DNA of 5,191 nt from Methanobacteriota archaeon (GCA_003230355.1 QIDD01000090.1:1-5191), one strand, 5' to 3'. Counted from the first letter of the stretch, positions 1-5,191 are shown. Notes: a model not told the origin generated them from the letters alone. Numbers and translations are program-made.

Positions 1-2
1 TT

Positions 3-161
3 GGATTTAATATTAGTGGTTATTCTTTAAAATGCGATCCAATTCCCTGTTCTGAATTGGAAATATTTATATTTTGGATCCGGTTGAAGATTGGCATTTT
101 ATTTGTTCTGATTATTATTCTTGAATACATCATTTCATGTTACATAATTGAAAGAAAATAA
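3..161 (+). CDS. C-terminal end of a possible small membrane protein (partial, tentative)
   Basis: A reading frame entering from the left edge stays open for 52 codons and ends at TAA 159-161. The first part (about 29 residues) is mixed and contains two cysteines. The codons at 90-149 then encode a strongly hydrophobic run of about 20 residues (IGILFVLIIILEYIISCYII), followed by the charged tail ERK. This looks like a C-terminal transmembrane helix with a cytoplasmic positive end. I do not recognise a family. The caution is that the DNA is AT-rich, and AT-rich DNA read in this frame gives Ile, Leu and Phe by default. On the other hand, 52 stop-free codons are uncommon at this base composition. 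The inverted repeat at 38-61 would lie inside this gene, which argues against that repeat being a terminator if the gene is real. The start lies outside the window. Confidence 0.35.
   Translation, partial: GFNISGYSLKCDPIPCSELEIFIFWIRLKIGILFVLIIILEYIISCYIIERK
38..61. repeat. Perfect 8-bp inverted repeat with 8-nt loop
   Basis: TCCAATTC at 38-45 is the exact reverse complement of GAATTGGA at 54-61, leaving the loop CCTGTTCT. An AT-rich stretch ending in TTTT (62-75) follows, so on the + strand it resembles a weak hairpin terminator for a gene to the left. It also overlaps the tentative partial reading frame that continues to 161; if that frame is real, the repeat is probably incidental. Related TTGGAT words lie at 1-6 and 74-79. 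Confidence 0.4.
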
Positions 162-206
162 ACTTACTTTAAAAGGTCTCAAGATGTCTGATCGAAACGG
201 CATAAG

Positions 207-214
207 ATATAAAT
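207..214 (+). promoter_or_regulatory. TATA-box-like element of the mevalonate kinase gene
   Basis: ATATAAAT at 207-214 lies 24 to 31 bases before the A of the ATG at 238, which is the normal archaeal TATA-to-transcription-start distance. Transcription would therefore begin at or within a few bases of the start codon, giving a leaderless mRNA. In agreement, no purine-rich Shine-Dalgarno sequence precedes the ATG. A second TATA-like run, TTTAAAA at 168-174, would give a leader of about 40 nt but still no ribosome binding site, so it is the less likely promoter. Confidence 0.55.
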
Positions 215-237
215 GTAAATGCTTCTAATTCAGCGTT

Positions 238-1146
238 ATGGTCACTGCTTCTGCGCCTGGTAAGGTGATTTTGTTTGGCGAGCATGCTGTTGTCTATGGT
301 GAGCCCGCGATAGCCGCTGCGATTGACAAGAGGATATTTGTTTCAGTGGAAGAACGCAGCAACGAAAGCATTGAGATATCCTCTACCCATGAGCTTCGGG
401 ATGGCTATCCCTATGTGAAGGCTGCGGCTGAGATTACATTCGAGTATCTGGGAAGTCGCCGGGGTCTGGACATAAGCATTGACGCGGAGTTTCCGCCGGC
501 ATCGGGCTTGGGGTCTTCAGCCGCTGTATCGGTTGCAACGATTCTGGCAACGGCCTCTCTACTCGGCGGGGAGATAGGCAAAAAAGACCTGGCGCAACTT
601 GGGCATCAGGTTGAGAAGCGTGTGCAGGGCGCAGCCTCGATTACGGACTCGTCGGTAACAACTTTCGGTGGCGTGCTTTTCATAAAACCCAGGCTTGAAG
701 TTGCTGAGAAGATCACAACCGGGTCCTTGCCGCTAGTTGTTGGATACACTGGCGTGGGCGGCTCTACAAAGGAGGTTGTGAAAAATGTGGGTGTGCTTCG
801 AGACAGCTATCCTGAGGTTGTGGATCCTATTATCCATACAATAGGGCAAGTCACGCTTGCAGCTAAAAAGGTTCTCCAAGAGGAGGGGGATATCGGCGGG
901 CTTATGAATATCAATCATGGTCTGCTTGAAGCTCTTGGGGTGGGCACAGAGAGGTTGTCGCAGTATGTTTACGCTGCAAGAAAGGCCGGCGCGTTCGGCG
1001 CCAAGATCACGGGTGCTGGTGGCGGGGGTTGTATGGTTGCTTATGTTCCTCAAAATCAGGAGGGTGTTGCCGGAGCGATTAGTGATCTGGGTGGTCTTGC
1101 GCTAGTAGCCGGTATCGAAGAAGAGGGTGTTAGAATCGAGAGATAA
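238..1146 (+). CDS. mvk: Mevalonate kinase (GHMP kinase family, archaeal type)
   Basis: Transfers the gamma-phosphate of ATP to mevalonate, giving 5-phosphomevalonate for isoprenoid (archaeal lipid) synthesis in the cytoplasm. All three GHMP motifs are visible in the 302 residues. Motif 1 is at about 7-21 (PGKVILFGEH, with Lys9). The glycine/serine-rich ATP loop is at 86-96 (PPASGLGSSAA). The glycine-rich C-terminal motif is at 256-265 (KITGAGGGGC). The segment around 131-146 (QGAASITDSS then FGG) carries the expected catalytic Asp, D137. Length matches archaeal mevalonate kinases (about 300-310). The start is secure: an in-frame TAA at 226-228 lies only four codons upstream and no other start codon intervenes. 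The next gene is 33 bp downstream but has its own TATA-like element. No other mevalonate-pathway gene is in the window. A related GHMP kinase such as phosphomevalonate kinase is much less likely given the ASITD segment. Confidence 0.95.
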   Translation: MVTASAPGKVILFGEHAVVYGEPAIAAAIDKRIFVSVEERSNESIEISSTHELRDGYPYVKAAAEITFEYLGSRRGLDISIDAEFPPASGLGSSAAVSVATILATASLLGGEIGKKDLAQLGHQVEKRVQGAASITDSSVTTFGGVLFIKPRLEVAEKITTGSLPLVVGYTGVGGSTKEVVKNVGVLRDSYPEVVDPIIHTIGQVTLAAKKVLQEEGDIGGLMNINHGLLEALGVGTERLSQYVYAARKAGAFGAKITGAGGGGCMVAYVPQNQEGVAGAISDLGGLALVAGIEEEGVRIER

Positions 1147-1181
1147 TAATTATATACTCCTAAATCTTACTCAATTATTAT
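1143..1181. repeat. 9-bp perfect inverted repeat flanking the PAS-gene promoter
   Basis: ATAATAATT at 1143-1151 is the exact reverse complement of AATTATTAT at 1173-1181, with a 21-nt spacer. The left arm includes the mevalonate kinase stop codon and the right arm reaches the ATG of the next gene. The TATA-like element lies partly in the left arm. Both arms are purely A/T, so chance is a real possibility. It could be an operator or a weak hairpin in read-through mRNA. Confidence 0.35.
1150..1156 (+). promoter_or_regulatory. TATA-box-like element of the PAS-domain gene
   Basis: TTATATA at 1150-1156 lies 24 to 30 bases before the ATG at 1180, again at the archaeal TATA spacing for a transcript starting on or next to the start codon. 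There is no Shine-Dalgarno sequence between it and the ATG (the spacer is pyrimidine- and A-rich), which supports leaderless expression. The gap is AT-rich, so a TATA match alone is weak evidence; its position is what makes it credible. Read-through from mevalonate kinase remains possible. Confidence 0.5.
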
Positions 1182-2838
1182 GGGCATGGGCCAAAAAAAC
1201 CGAGATTTGTTTCCAGATAAAATTGAGCTTTTAGAGTCAACCTTGGACTCGACCATTGATGGTGTGGTTGTTTTAGACACTGACTTTAATGTTTTATTCA
1301 TAAATAAAACAGTTGAGAAGTGGACTGGGAAGAAGAAGGATGAAATCCTTGGAAAGCACTGCCGGAAGGTGGCGCCCAGTCTCAACTGTGATGAGGTTTG
1401 CCCGCCGAAAAAGACCTTTGAAGACGGCCAATCCCACGTATCAGAAAACAAGATCACAACTGCCGATGGAGTTGAAATCTTCCAGCTTGTGAGCTCATCG
1501 CCTTTGAAAAACGACAGCGGAGAGATCGTTGGATGTGTTGAAGTCATTAAAGATGTCACCGAGCGCAAGAGGTCTGAAGCAGCCTTAAAGGAGTCTGAAG
1601 AAAAATTCAGAACTCTTGCAGAAGAGTCGCCGAACATGATCTTCATAAATAAAGGGGGACGCGTAGTCTTTGTCAATCAAAGGTGTGAAGAGATTATGGG
1701 ATATTCAAGAGAAGAATTCTTTGCCGGGGATTTCAATTTGATGCGCATAATCGCTCCCGAATCTAGAGAACTGGTAAAAAACAATATGAACAGACACTTG
1801 AAGGGGGAGGAAATACCGCCATATGAATATAGGCTGCTTACAAAAGATGGGAAAGAAATAATCGGCATACACACTACAAAGTTAATTGATTATGAGGGCG
1901 AGCGGGCAATTCTTGGGATATTTACGGATATCTCCTCTCGAAAGAAGGCAGAGGAGTCGTTGAAAGAGAGTGAGGAGCGTTTCAGAAAAGTTTTTGAGGA
2001 GGGATTGGTCGGTATAGCGCTTGCGGACTCTGATTATCATTTTATCAGGGCGAACCAGCTTTTCTGTAAGATGTTCGGATACTCTGAGAGCGAACTTCGG
2101 GAACTAACTTTCAAGGACATTACTCACCCTGACTACGTAGTGTCAAGCGTGGAGGACGCGGCAAACGTATCCTCAGGTGGACAGTCTCAAAAACGAGAAA
2201 AAATCTACATCAAAAAGAACGGTGAGCAAATGTGGGGGGAGGTTACGGTTTCTGCGGTTAGAAATGAAAAGGGCGAGTTTCTCTATTTCATGGCTATGGT
2301 GGAAGACATTACCGAACGAAAGGAGGCAGAAAGAAAACTAAAGGAATCCGAGAACTATCTTACAGGCATCATTGAAAACTCAGGCGATGCGATAATAACC
2401 ACGGATAGTGATGGAAAGATATCTCTTTGGAGCAGGGGAGCTGAGAACCTTTATGGTTATCGGTCAGAGGAGGTTTTAGGGAAGTGGGTGGATTTTCTGT
2501 ATCCTCAAGAGCTTAAAAAAGAGAGGGAGGAATGGCAGAATAGGATACTCAACGGGGAAACGATCAGAAATATCAGAACCCGGATTTACAATTCAAATGG
2601 GAAATTGATTGACATAAATTTAACCTTGTCTCCATTGCTCGACAAGGATGGGAAGTCCAAGGGCACAATCGGGGTTTCAAAGGACATTACCAATGTGATA
2701 AAAGCTGAAAAACAGCTTCAGGAAAAGATTGAAGAGCTTGAAAAATGGCAGCGTCTTACAGTTGGTAGGGAGAGCAGGATGGTTGAGCTGAAAAACGAGA
2801 TCGAGAAGCTCAAAGAAAGGCTCTTAAAATATGAATAA
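1180..2838 (+). CDS. Soluble multi-PAS sensor protein (four PAS domains, no kinase domain)
   Basis: Four PAS domains in tandem, each followed by the usual PAC end and helical linker: about residues 16-130 (ending DVTERK), 135-255 (ending DISSRK), 260-381 (ending DITERK) and 388-505 (ending SKDIT). Linkers repeat the pattern KESEE-F-R. Residues about 508-552 form a charged helix or coiled coil containing RLTVGRESRMVELK, a type of tail I recall at the C-terminus of many archaeal and bacterial PAS proteins. No histidine-kinase dimerisation or ATPase domain, GGDEF, receiver or DNA-binding domain follows; the stop overlaps the next gene. No signal peptide or membrane helix, so it is cytoplasmic. 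PAS1 has a C61-x8-C70-x3-C74 cluster that could bind metal, haem or Fe-S, or act as a redox switch (inference). ATG 1180 is the first start after an in-frame TAA at 1147-1149; ATG 1186 is an alternative. It probably signals through partner proteins; ligand unknown. Confidence 0.9.
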   Translation: MGMGQKNRDLFPDKIELLESTLDSTIDGVVVLDTDFNVLFINKTVEKWTGKKKDEILGKHCRKVAPSLNCDEVCPPKKTFEDGQSHVSENKITTADGVEIFQLVSSSPLKNDSGEIVGCVEVIKDVTERKRSEAALKESEEKFRTLAEESPNMIFINKGGRVVFVNQRCEEIMGYSREEFFAGDFNLMRIIAPESRELVKNNMNRHLKGEEIPPYEYRLLTKDGKEIIGIHTTKLIDYEGERAILGIFTDISSRKKAEESLKESEERFRKVFEEGLVGIALADSDYHFIRANQLFCKMFGYSESELRELTFKDITHPDYVVSSVEDAANVSSGGQSQKREKIYIKKNGEQMWGEVTVSAVRNEKGEFLYFMAMVEDITERKEAERKLKESENYLTGIIENSGDAIITTDSDGKISLWSRGAENLYGYRSEEVLGKWVDFLYPQELKKEREEWQNRILNGETIRNIRTRIYNSNGKLIDINLTLSPLLDKDGKSKGTIGVSKDITNVIKAEKQLQEKIEELEKWQRLTVGRESRMVELKNEIEKLKERLLKYE

Positions 2839-3427
2839 AACCCCTCTTTATGGTGTAAGGATCAAGAGCTGTGAAGGTGTCTATTCTCCGGCTGAGGATT
2901 CTTTTCTTTTGGCAGAGGCTTTGGATGTGGGTTCTGGCGTCTCTGTTTTGGACATGGGATGCGGGTCGGGGTTTTTGGGGTTAGTTGCCGCAAAGACTGC
3001 GGGTCGGGTGCTTTCTGTGGATGTTAATCAGTCTGCGCTTGAATGCACCGAGCAAAACGCCTGCCTCAACGGCTCAACTAACTTGGAGGTTCGAAGAAGC
3101 GATCTCTTCTCAAACATAGCCGGGTCCTTCGATTTCATCCTTTTCAATCCGCCTTATCTTCCCACTGAGGAGGGCGAACCCAGAGATGCTGTGTCTTTGG
3201 CTTGGGATGGGGGGCAGAGCGGGCGTGATGTAATTGATCGGTTTTTGGCTGATGTTTCCGAACACATTAATCTTGGCGGGAGGATCTATATGCTTGGCTC
3301 ATCTCTCAGCGACTATGAAAAGACGATTTCTGTTTTGGAGAGTTATGGTTTTCAAATTTCTCTTGTGGCCCGGCGAAAGCTGGACTTTGAAGAGCTTGTT
3401 GTGATGCTGGCGGTTTACGATTTTTAA
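2831..3427 (+). CDS. HemK-related N5-glutamine methyltransferase, Mtq2/HemK2 type
   Basis: A 198-residue Rossmann-fold SAM-dependent methyltransferase. The N-terminal VYSPAEDSFLL (17-27) is the signature of the archaeal/eukaryotic Mtq2 (N6AMT1) branch. The SAM-binding loop DMGCGSG is at 41-47, the acidic residue after strand 2 is D64, D91 lies in SDLF, and the catalytic NPPY is at 106-109. Known Mtq2 proteins methylate the Gln of the GGQ motif in release factor aRF1/eRF1, usually with the small zinc protein Trm112, which is not in this window. Bacterial PrmC is about 280 residues with an extra N-terminal domain; its absence supports the Mtq2 assignment. The start ATG overlaps the last 8 bases of the PAS gene, so translation is probably coupled; only a weak purine stretch (GAAAGG, 2815-2820) precedes it. 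Another substrate is possible, since human HEMK2 also modifies lysine. Confidence 0.88.
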   Translation: MNKTPLYGVRIKSCEGVYSPAEDSFLLAEALDVGSGVSVLDMGCGSGFLGLVAAKTAGRVLSVDVNQSALECTEQNACLNGSTNLEVRRSDLFSNIAGSFDFILFNPPYLPTEEGEPRDAVSLAWDGGQSGRDVIDRFLADVSEHINLGGRIYMLGSSLSDYEKTISVLESYGFQISLVARRKLDFEELVVMLAVYDF

Positions 3428-3466
3428 CACGTCCTCTATGGGTTGTCTTTGGTATTTCGATGCAAT

Positions 3467-3480
3467 GTTTTTTAGAAAAC
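3467..3480 (+). terminator. Possible terminator after the PAS-methyltransferase unit
   Basis: A run of six T (3468-3473) lies 40 bases beyond the methyltransferase stop. U-rich tracts alone can terminate archaeal transcription. GTTTT (3467-3471) and AAAAC (3476-3480) could also form a weak 5-bp hairpin, but it is almost all A-T. Position fits the end of one unit before the next promoter at 3553; the signal itself is modest. Confidence 0.3.
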
Positions 3481-3546
3481 CTCTGCAACAACAAATTGGT
3501 TAATAATTCAAATTAATTTCATAATATTTGTAAATAAAACGATTTC

Positions 3547-3560
3547 AAAACCTTTTTATA
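3547..3560 (+). promoter_or_regulatory. nrdD promoter: TATA box with upstream purine-rich BRE-like bases
   Basis: TTTTTATA at 3553-3560, preceded by AAAACC at 3547-3552 (weakly BRE-like), is the best archaeal TATA box in the window. Transcription would start about 25 bases downstream, near 3583-3586, giving a leader of roughly 45 nt before the ATG at 3631. This differs from the two upstream genes, whose TATA boxes sit directly before the start codon. An inverted repeat at 3566-3582 lies between the TATA box and the expected start. Confidence 0.6.
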
Positions 3561-3565
3561 CCACC

Positions 3566-3582
3566 AACATGTTATGAATGTT
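3566..3582. promoter_or_regulatory. Possible operator: inverted repeat just downstream of the nrdD TATA box
   Basis: AACAT at 3566-3570 and ATGTT at 3578-3582 form a perfect 5-bp inverted repeat with a 7-nt centre, 6 bases after the TATA box and just before the expected transcription start. A repressor bound here would block polymerase recruitment. The arms are short, so this is a candidate only. No regulator gene is visible nearby. Confidence 0.25.
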
Positions 3583-3617
3583 ACCAATTTTATTGTGGTT
3601 GGTTAAAGGTTTTAATC

Positions 3618-3623
3618 AGGAGG
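3618..3623 (+). promoter_or_regulatory. Strong Shine-Dalgarno sequence of nrdD
   Basis: AGGAGG at 3618-3623 with 7 bases to the ATG at 3631 is an ideal ribosome binding site and fixes the nrdD start. It is the only strong Shine-Dalgarno sequence before a gene in this window. Confidence 0.85.
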
Positions 3624-3630
3624 ATTTGTA

Positions 3631-5191
3631 ATGACTCTCGAACGTCTCGAAAACGAAAAAACGATGGATTCAACAGATATCGCGCTCTTTGTACGGGTGT
3701 CGAAGGGGGATGTGGTAAAATGGAGCCGCCAAAGCATTGTTGACGCTCTTTTGCGGGAGACACAGATCTCGCCTGAAATGGCGCAGAAAGTGAGCCTTGA
3801 AGCAGAAAACGCGATAATCGCATCAAAAATCAAGTTCATAACGGCGCCGCTGATACGGGAAGTGGTAAACGACAAACTCGTCCATCACGGCCTCGAAGAA
3901 GAGCGCAAACAGCACACACGCCTCGGTCTGCCCATATTCGACGTGGACCAAATAATAAGAAGCCACAACAAAGAGAACGCAAACGTACCCCACGGCCCGG
4001 AAGCAACAAACCTCAGCCTAGCCGAAGCCATAAAAAAACAGCACGCACTCCTCAAAGTATTCTCACCCGACGTCTCACTCGCCCATGAAAGCGGGGACTA
4101 CCATCTCCACGACCTGGGCATGATCGACCGGCCCTACTGCTCAGGAAACTCCATGGAATACATCAAGAAATTCGGCCTCAACCTACCTAACGCACTTTCT
4201 ATCGCAAAGCCTGCAAAACACCCAGAAGTCCTCATCGGGCAGATGATAAAGTTCTCAGCAGCCCTGCAGGGCACCTTCGCCGGCGCAATCGGCTGGGACG
4301 CGGTCAACCTATTCCTCGCCCCCTATCTCAAAGGCATTGACGACCGCAGGATGGAGCAGCTCGCGCAGATACTCATATTCGAATACGCCCAGCAGGCCGT
4401 TGCAAGGGGCGGGCAGAGCATCTTTTCAGACCTCAACCTCTACTGGGAAGTGCCCAAACACTTCGCGGACGTGCCGGCAATCGGGCCCGGCGGAAAGTTC
4501 ACAGGAAACGTCTATGAAGACTATATCGGAGAGTCGCAGAGGTTTGTGCAGGCCCTACTCAAGGTGTACCTCCAGGGCGACGCCTATGGCCGTCCATTCT
4601 TCTTCCCAAAGCCCCAGATCCACATATCTGAAAAACTATTCAAAACCGAGGGCTACGAGGACTTCCTCGCCCAGGTTGCAGAGGTCTCATCCGAGATGGG
4701 CAACCCCTATTATGTATTCGACCGCGGCGACACAGCCAAGATATCCGAGTGCTGCAGGCTCGCATTCAAGCTTGAGGAATCAGATCTAAACGATGCCAAA
4801 ACGCCTTGGAAGATGCGCTACTCAGCGATGCAAAACATCACATTCAACCTGCCCCGCGTAGCTTATGAGGCTAATGGAAACGATGACATACTCTTCGAAC
4901 TCCTGCGCCGGAGGATGGAACAGGCTGTGAAGGGACACGTGGAGAAGAAACGCTTTATCACAGGGCTTCTCAACATGGGGAACAGCGGGCCCCTCGGGCT
5001 GCTTACAATGGACACAGACGGCGAGCCCTACTATCGGCTCCACAAAGCGACATTTCTCTTCGGCATGGTCGGCCTAAACGAGATGGTCCAGTATCACACC
5101 GGATCAGAGCTGCATGAGAGCAGGGACTCCTTCAAGTTCGGCCTCAAGGTCATCGCCGCTATGAACAAGATGTGCGAGGAGCTTGGCAAAC
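3631..5191 (+). CDS. nrdD: Anaerobic (class III) ribonucleoside-triphosphate reductase, large subunit, 3'-truncated by the window
   Basis: Reduces ribonucleotides to deoxyribonucleotides using a glycyl radical made by the NrdG activase (not in the window). The frame runs uninterrupted for 520 codons to the window edge; family members are usually about 600-780 residues. Residues about 18-97 resemble an ATP-cone regulatory domain, but the usual V-x-K-R-x-G start is replaced by VSKGDVV. The catalytic barrel follows: HDLGMIDRPYC with Cys170, RGGQSIFSDLNL (259-270), GRPFFFPKP (320-328), SECCRL with Cys374/Cys375, and NITFNLPR soon after. By analogy with phage T4 NrdD, Cys170 and one of Cys374/375 would be the active-site cysteines. 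The glycyl-radical motif and C-terminal zinc cysteines would lie beyond the edge. No intein is seen. The start is set by AGGAGG at 3618-3623. Third codon positions favour C and A, unlike the genes to the left. Other glycyl-radical enzymes (e.g. pyruvate formate-lyase) lack this arrangement. Confidence 0.93.
   Translation, partial: MTLERLENEKTMDSTDIALFVRVSKGDVVKWSRQSIVDALLRETQISPEMAQKVSLEAENAIIASKIKFITAPLIREVVNDKLVHHGLEEERKQHTRLGLPIFDVDQIIRSHNKENANVPHGPEATNLSLAEAIKKQHALLKVFSPDVSLAHESGDYHLHDLGMIDRPYCSGNSMEYIKKFGLNLPNALSIAKPAKHPEVLIGQMIKFSAALQGTFAGAIGWDAVNLFLAPYLKGIDDRRMEQLAQILIFEYAQQAVARGGQSIFSDLNLYWEVPKHFADVPAIGPGGKFTGNVYEDYIGESQRFVQALLKVYLQGDAYGRPFFFPKPQIHISEKLFKTEGYEDFLAQVAEVSSEMGNPYYVFDRGDTAKISECCRLAFKLEESDLNDAKTPWKMRYSAMQNITFNLPRVAYEANGNDDILFELLRRRMEQAVKGHVEKKRFITGLLNMGNSGPLGLLTMDTDGEPYYRLHKATFLFGMVGLNEMVQYHTGSELHESRDSFKFGLKVIAAMNKMCEELGK

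Larger units (their letters stand above)
3496..3606. repeat. TTGGTTAA direct repeat around the nrdD promoter
   Basis: TTGGTTAA occurs at 3496-3503 and again at 3599-3606, bracketing the TATA box. A near-match in the opposite orientation, TTACCAA, is at 3581-3587, close to the expected transcription start. Eight-base AT-leaning words can recur by chance, so a regulatory role is only a suggestion. Confidence 0.35.

Noticed and set aside
76..81. GGATCC palindrome
   Set aside because: A six-base palindrome is expected by chance and no other evidence gives it a role.
1167..1676. A 169-codon open frame on the minus strand opposite the first PAS domain
   Set aside because: It lies wholly opposite a convincing PAS coding region; its translation is serine/phenylalanine-rich with no recognisable motif, as expected for an antisense shadow.
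1588..2370. Repeated KESEE-type segments as a DNA repeat or mobile element
   Set aside because: The similarity is at the protein level in PAS linkers; the DNA differs between copies, which fits old domain duplication.
1180..2838. Calling the PAS protein a histidine kinase
   Set aside because: There is no phospho-acceptor histidine helix and no ATPase N, G1 or G2 box after the fourth PAS domain, and the next gene starts immediately.
2831..3427. Calling the methyltransferase PrmC or an N6-adenine DNA methylase because of NPPY
   Set aside because: NPPY is shared by these families, but the VYxPAEDSFLL start and the short length fit the Mtq2/HemK2 branch, and no DNA-recognition domain or restriction partner is present.
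3590..3875. Two overlapping minus-strand frames covering the nrdD promoter and start
   Set aside because: They lie opposite the ribosome binding site and the well-supported N-terminus of NrdD, and their translations show no family features.
4337..4789. A 150-codon plus-strand frame inside nrdD
   Set aside because: It is another reading frame of a gene whose own frame shows clear NrdD motifs throughout; the translation is Ser/Thr/Arg-rich and low in hydrophobic core residues.
4822..5043. A 73-codon minus-strand frame with a few cysteines near the right edge
   Set aside because: Antisense to conserved NrdD sequence; the Cys spacing does not form a convincing zinc motif.

Overview
The window looks like chromosomal DNA of an anaerobic archaeon. 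A mevalonate kinase of the archaeal type points to isoprenoid-lipid synthesis. A HemK-related methyltransferase of the Mtq2 type is the kind that modifies the archaeal/eukaryotic release factor, not bacterial RF1/RF2. A class III (oxygen-sensitive) ribonucleotide reductase indicates anaerobic life. TATA-box-like sequences lie at archaeal distances from three gene starts. I cannot assign a phylum from the sequence alone; methanogen-related euryarchaea and Bathyarchaeia-like lineages are both plausible.

Layout, all on the + strand. Positions 3-161 are an open frame entering from the left edge that would encode the end of a small membrane protein (tentative). Positions 162-237 hold the mevalonate kinase promoter. 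Mevalonate kinase is at 238-1146. After a 33-bp gap carrying another TATA-like element comes a 552-residue protein with four PAS domains and no kinase domain (1180-2838). Its last codons overlap the start of an Mtq2/HemK2-like methyltransferase (2831-3427). An AT-rich gap (3428-3630) follows, holding a possible terminator, a clear TATA box, repeat motifs and a strong Shine-Dalgarno sequence. It leads into nrdD, which starts at 3631 and runs off the right edge after 520 codons.

Functionally these are three units. Mevalonate kinase stands apart from the rest of its pathway. The PAS protein and the methyltransferase are probably one transcript, an odd pairing of a soluble sensor with a translation-termination modifier. 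nrdD is a separately promoted, leadered gene for anaerobic dNTP synthesis; its codon and strand composition differ sharply from the genes to its left. The first two promoters sit where they would give leaderless transcripts, whereas nrdD has a leader and a good ribosome binding site.

I found no RNA gene, CRISPR array, insertion sequence, intein or defence system. The most interesting points are the sensor-methyltransferase overlap, the kinase-less PAS protein with a conserved-looking C-terminal helix and a cysteine cluster in its first PAS domain, the composition switch at nrdD, and the degenerate ATP-cone of NrdD.
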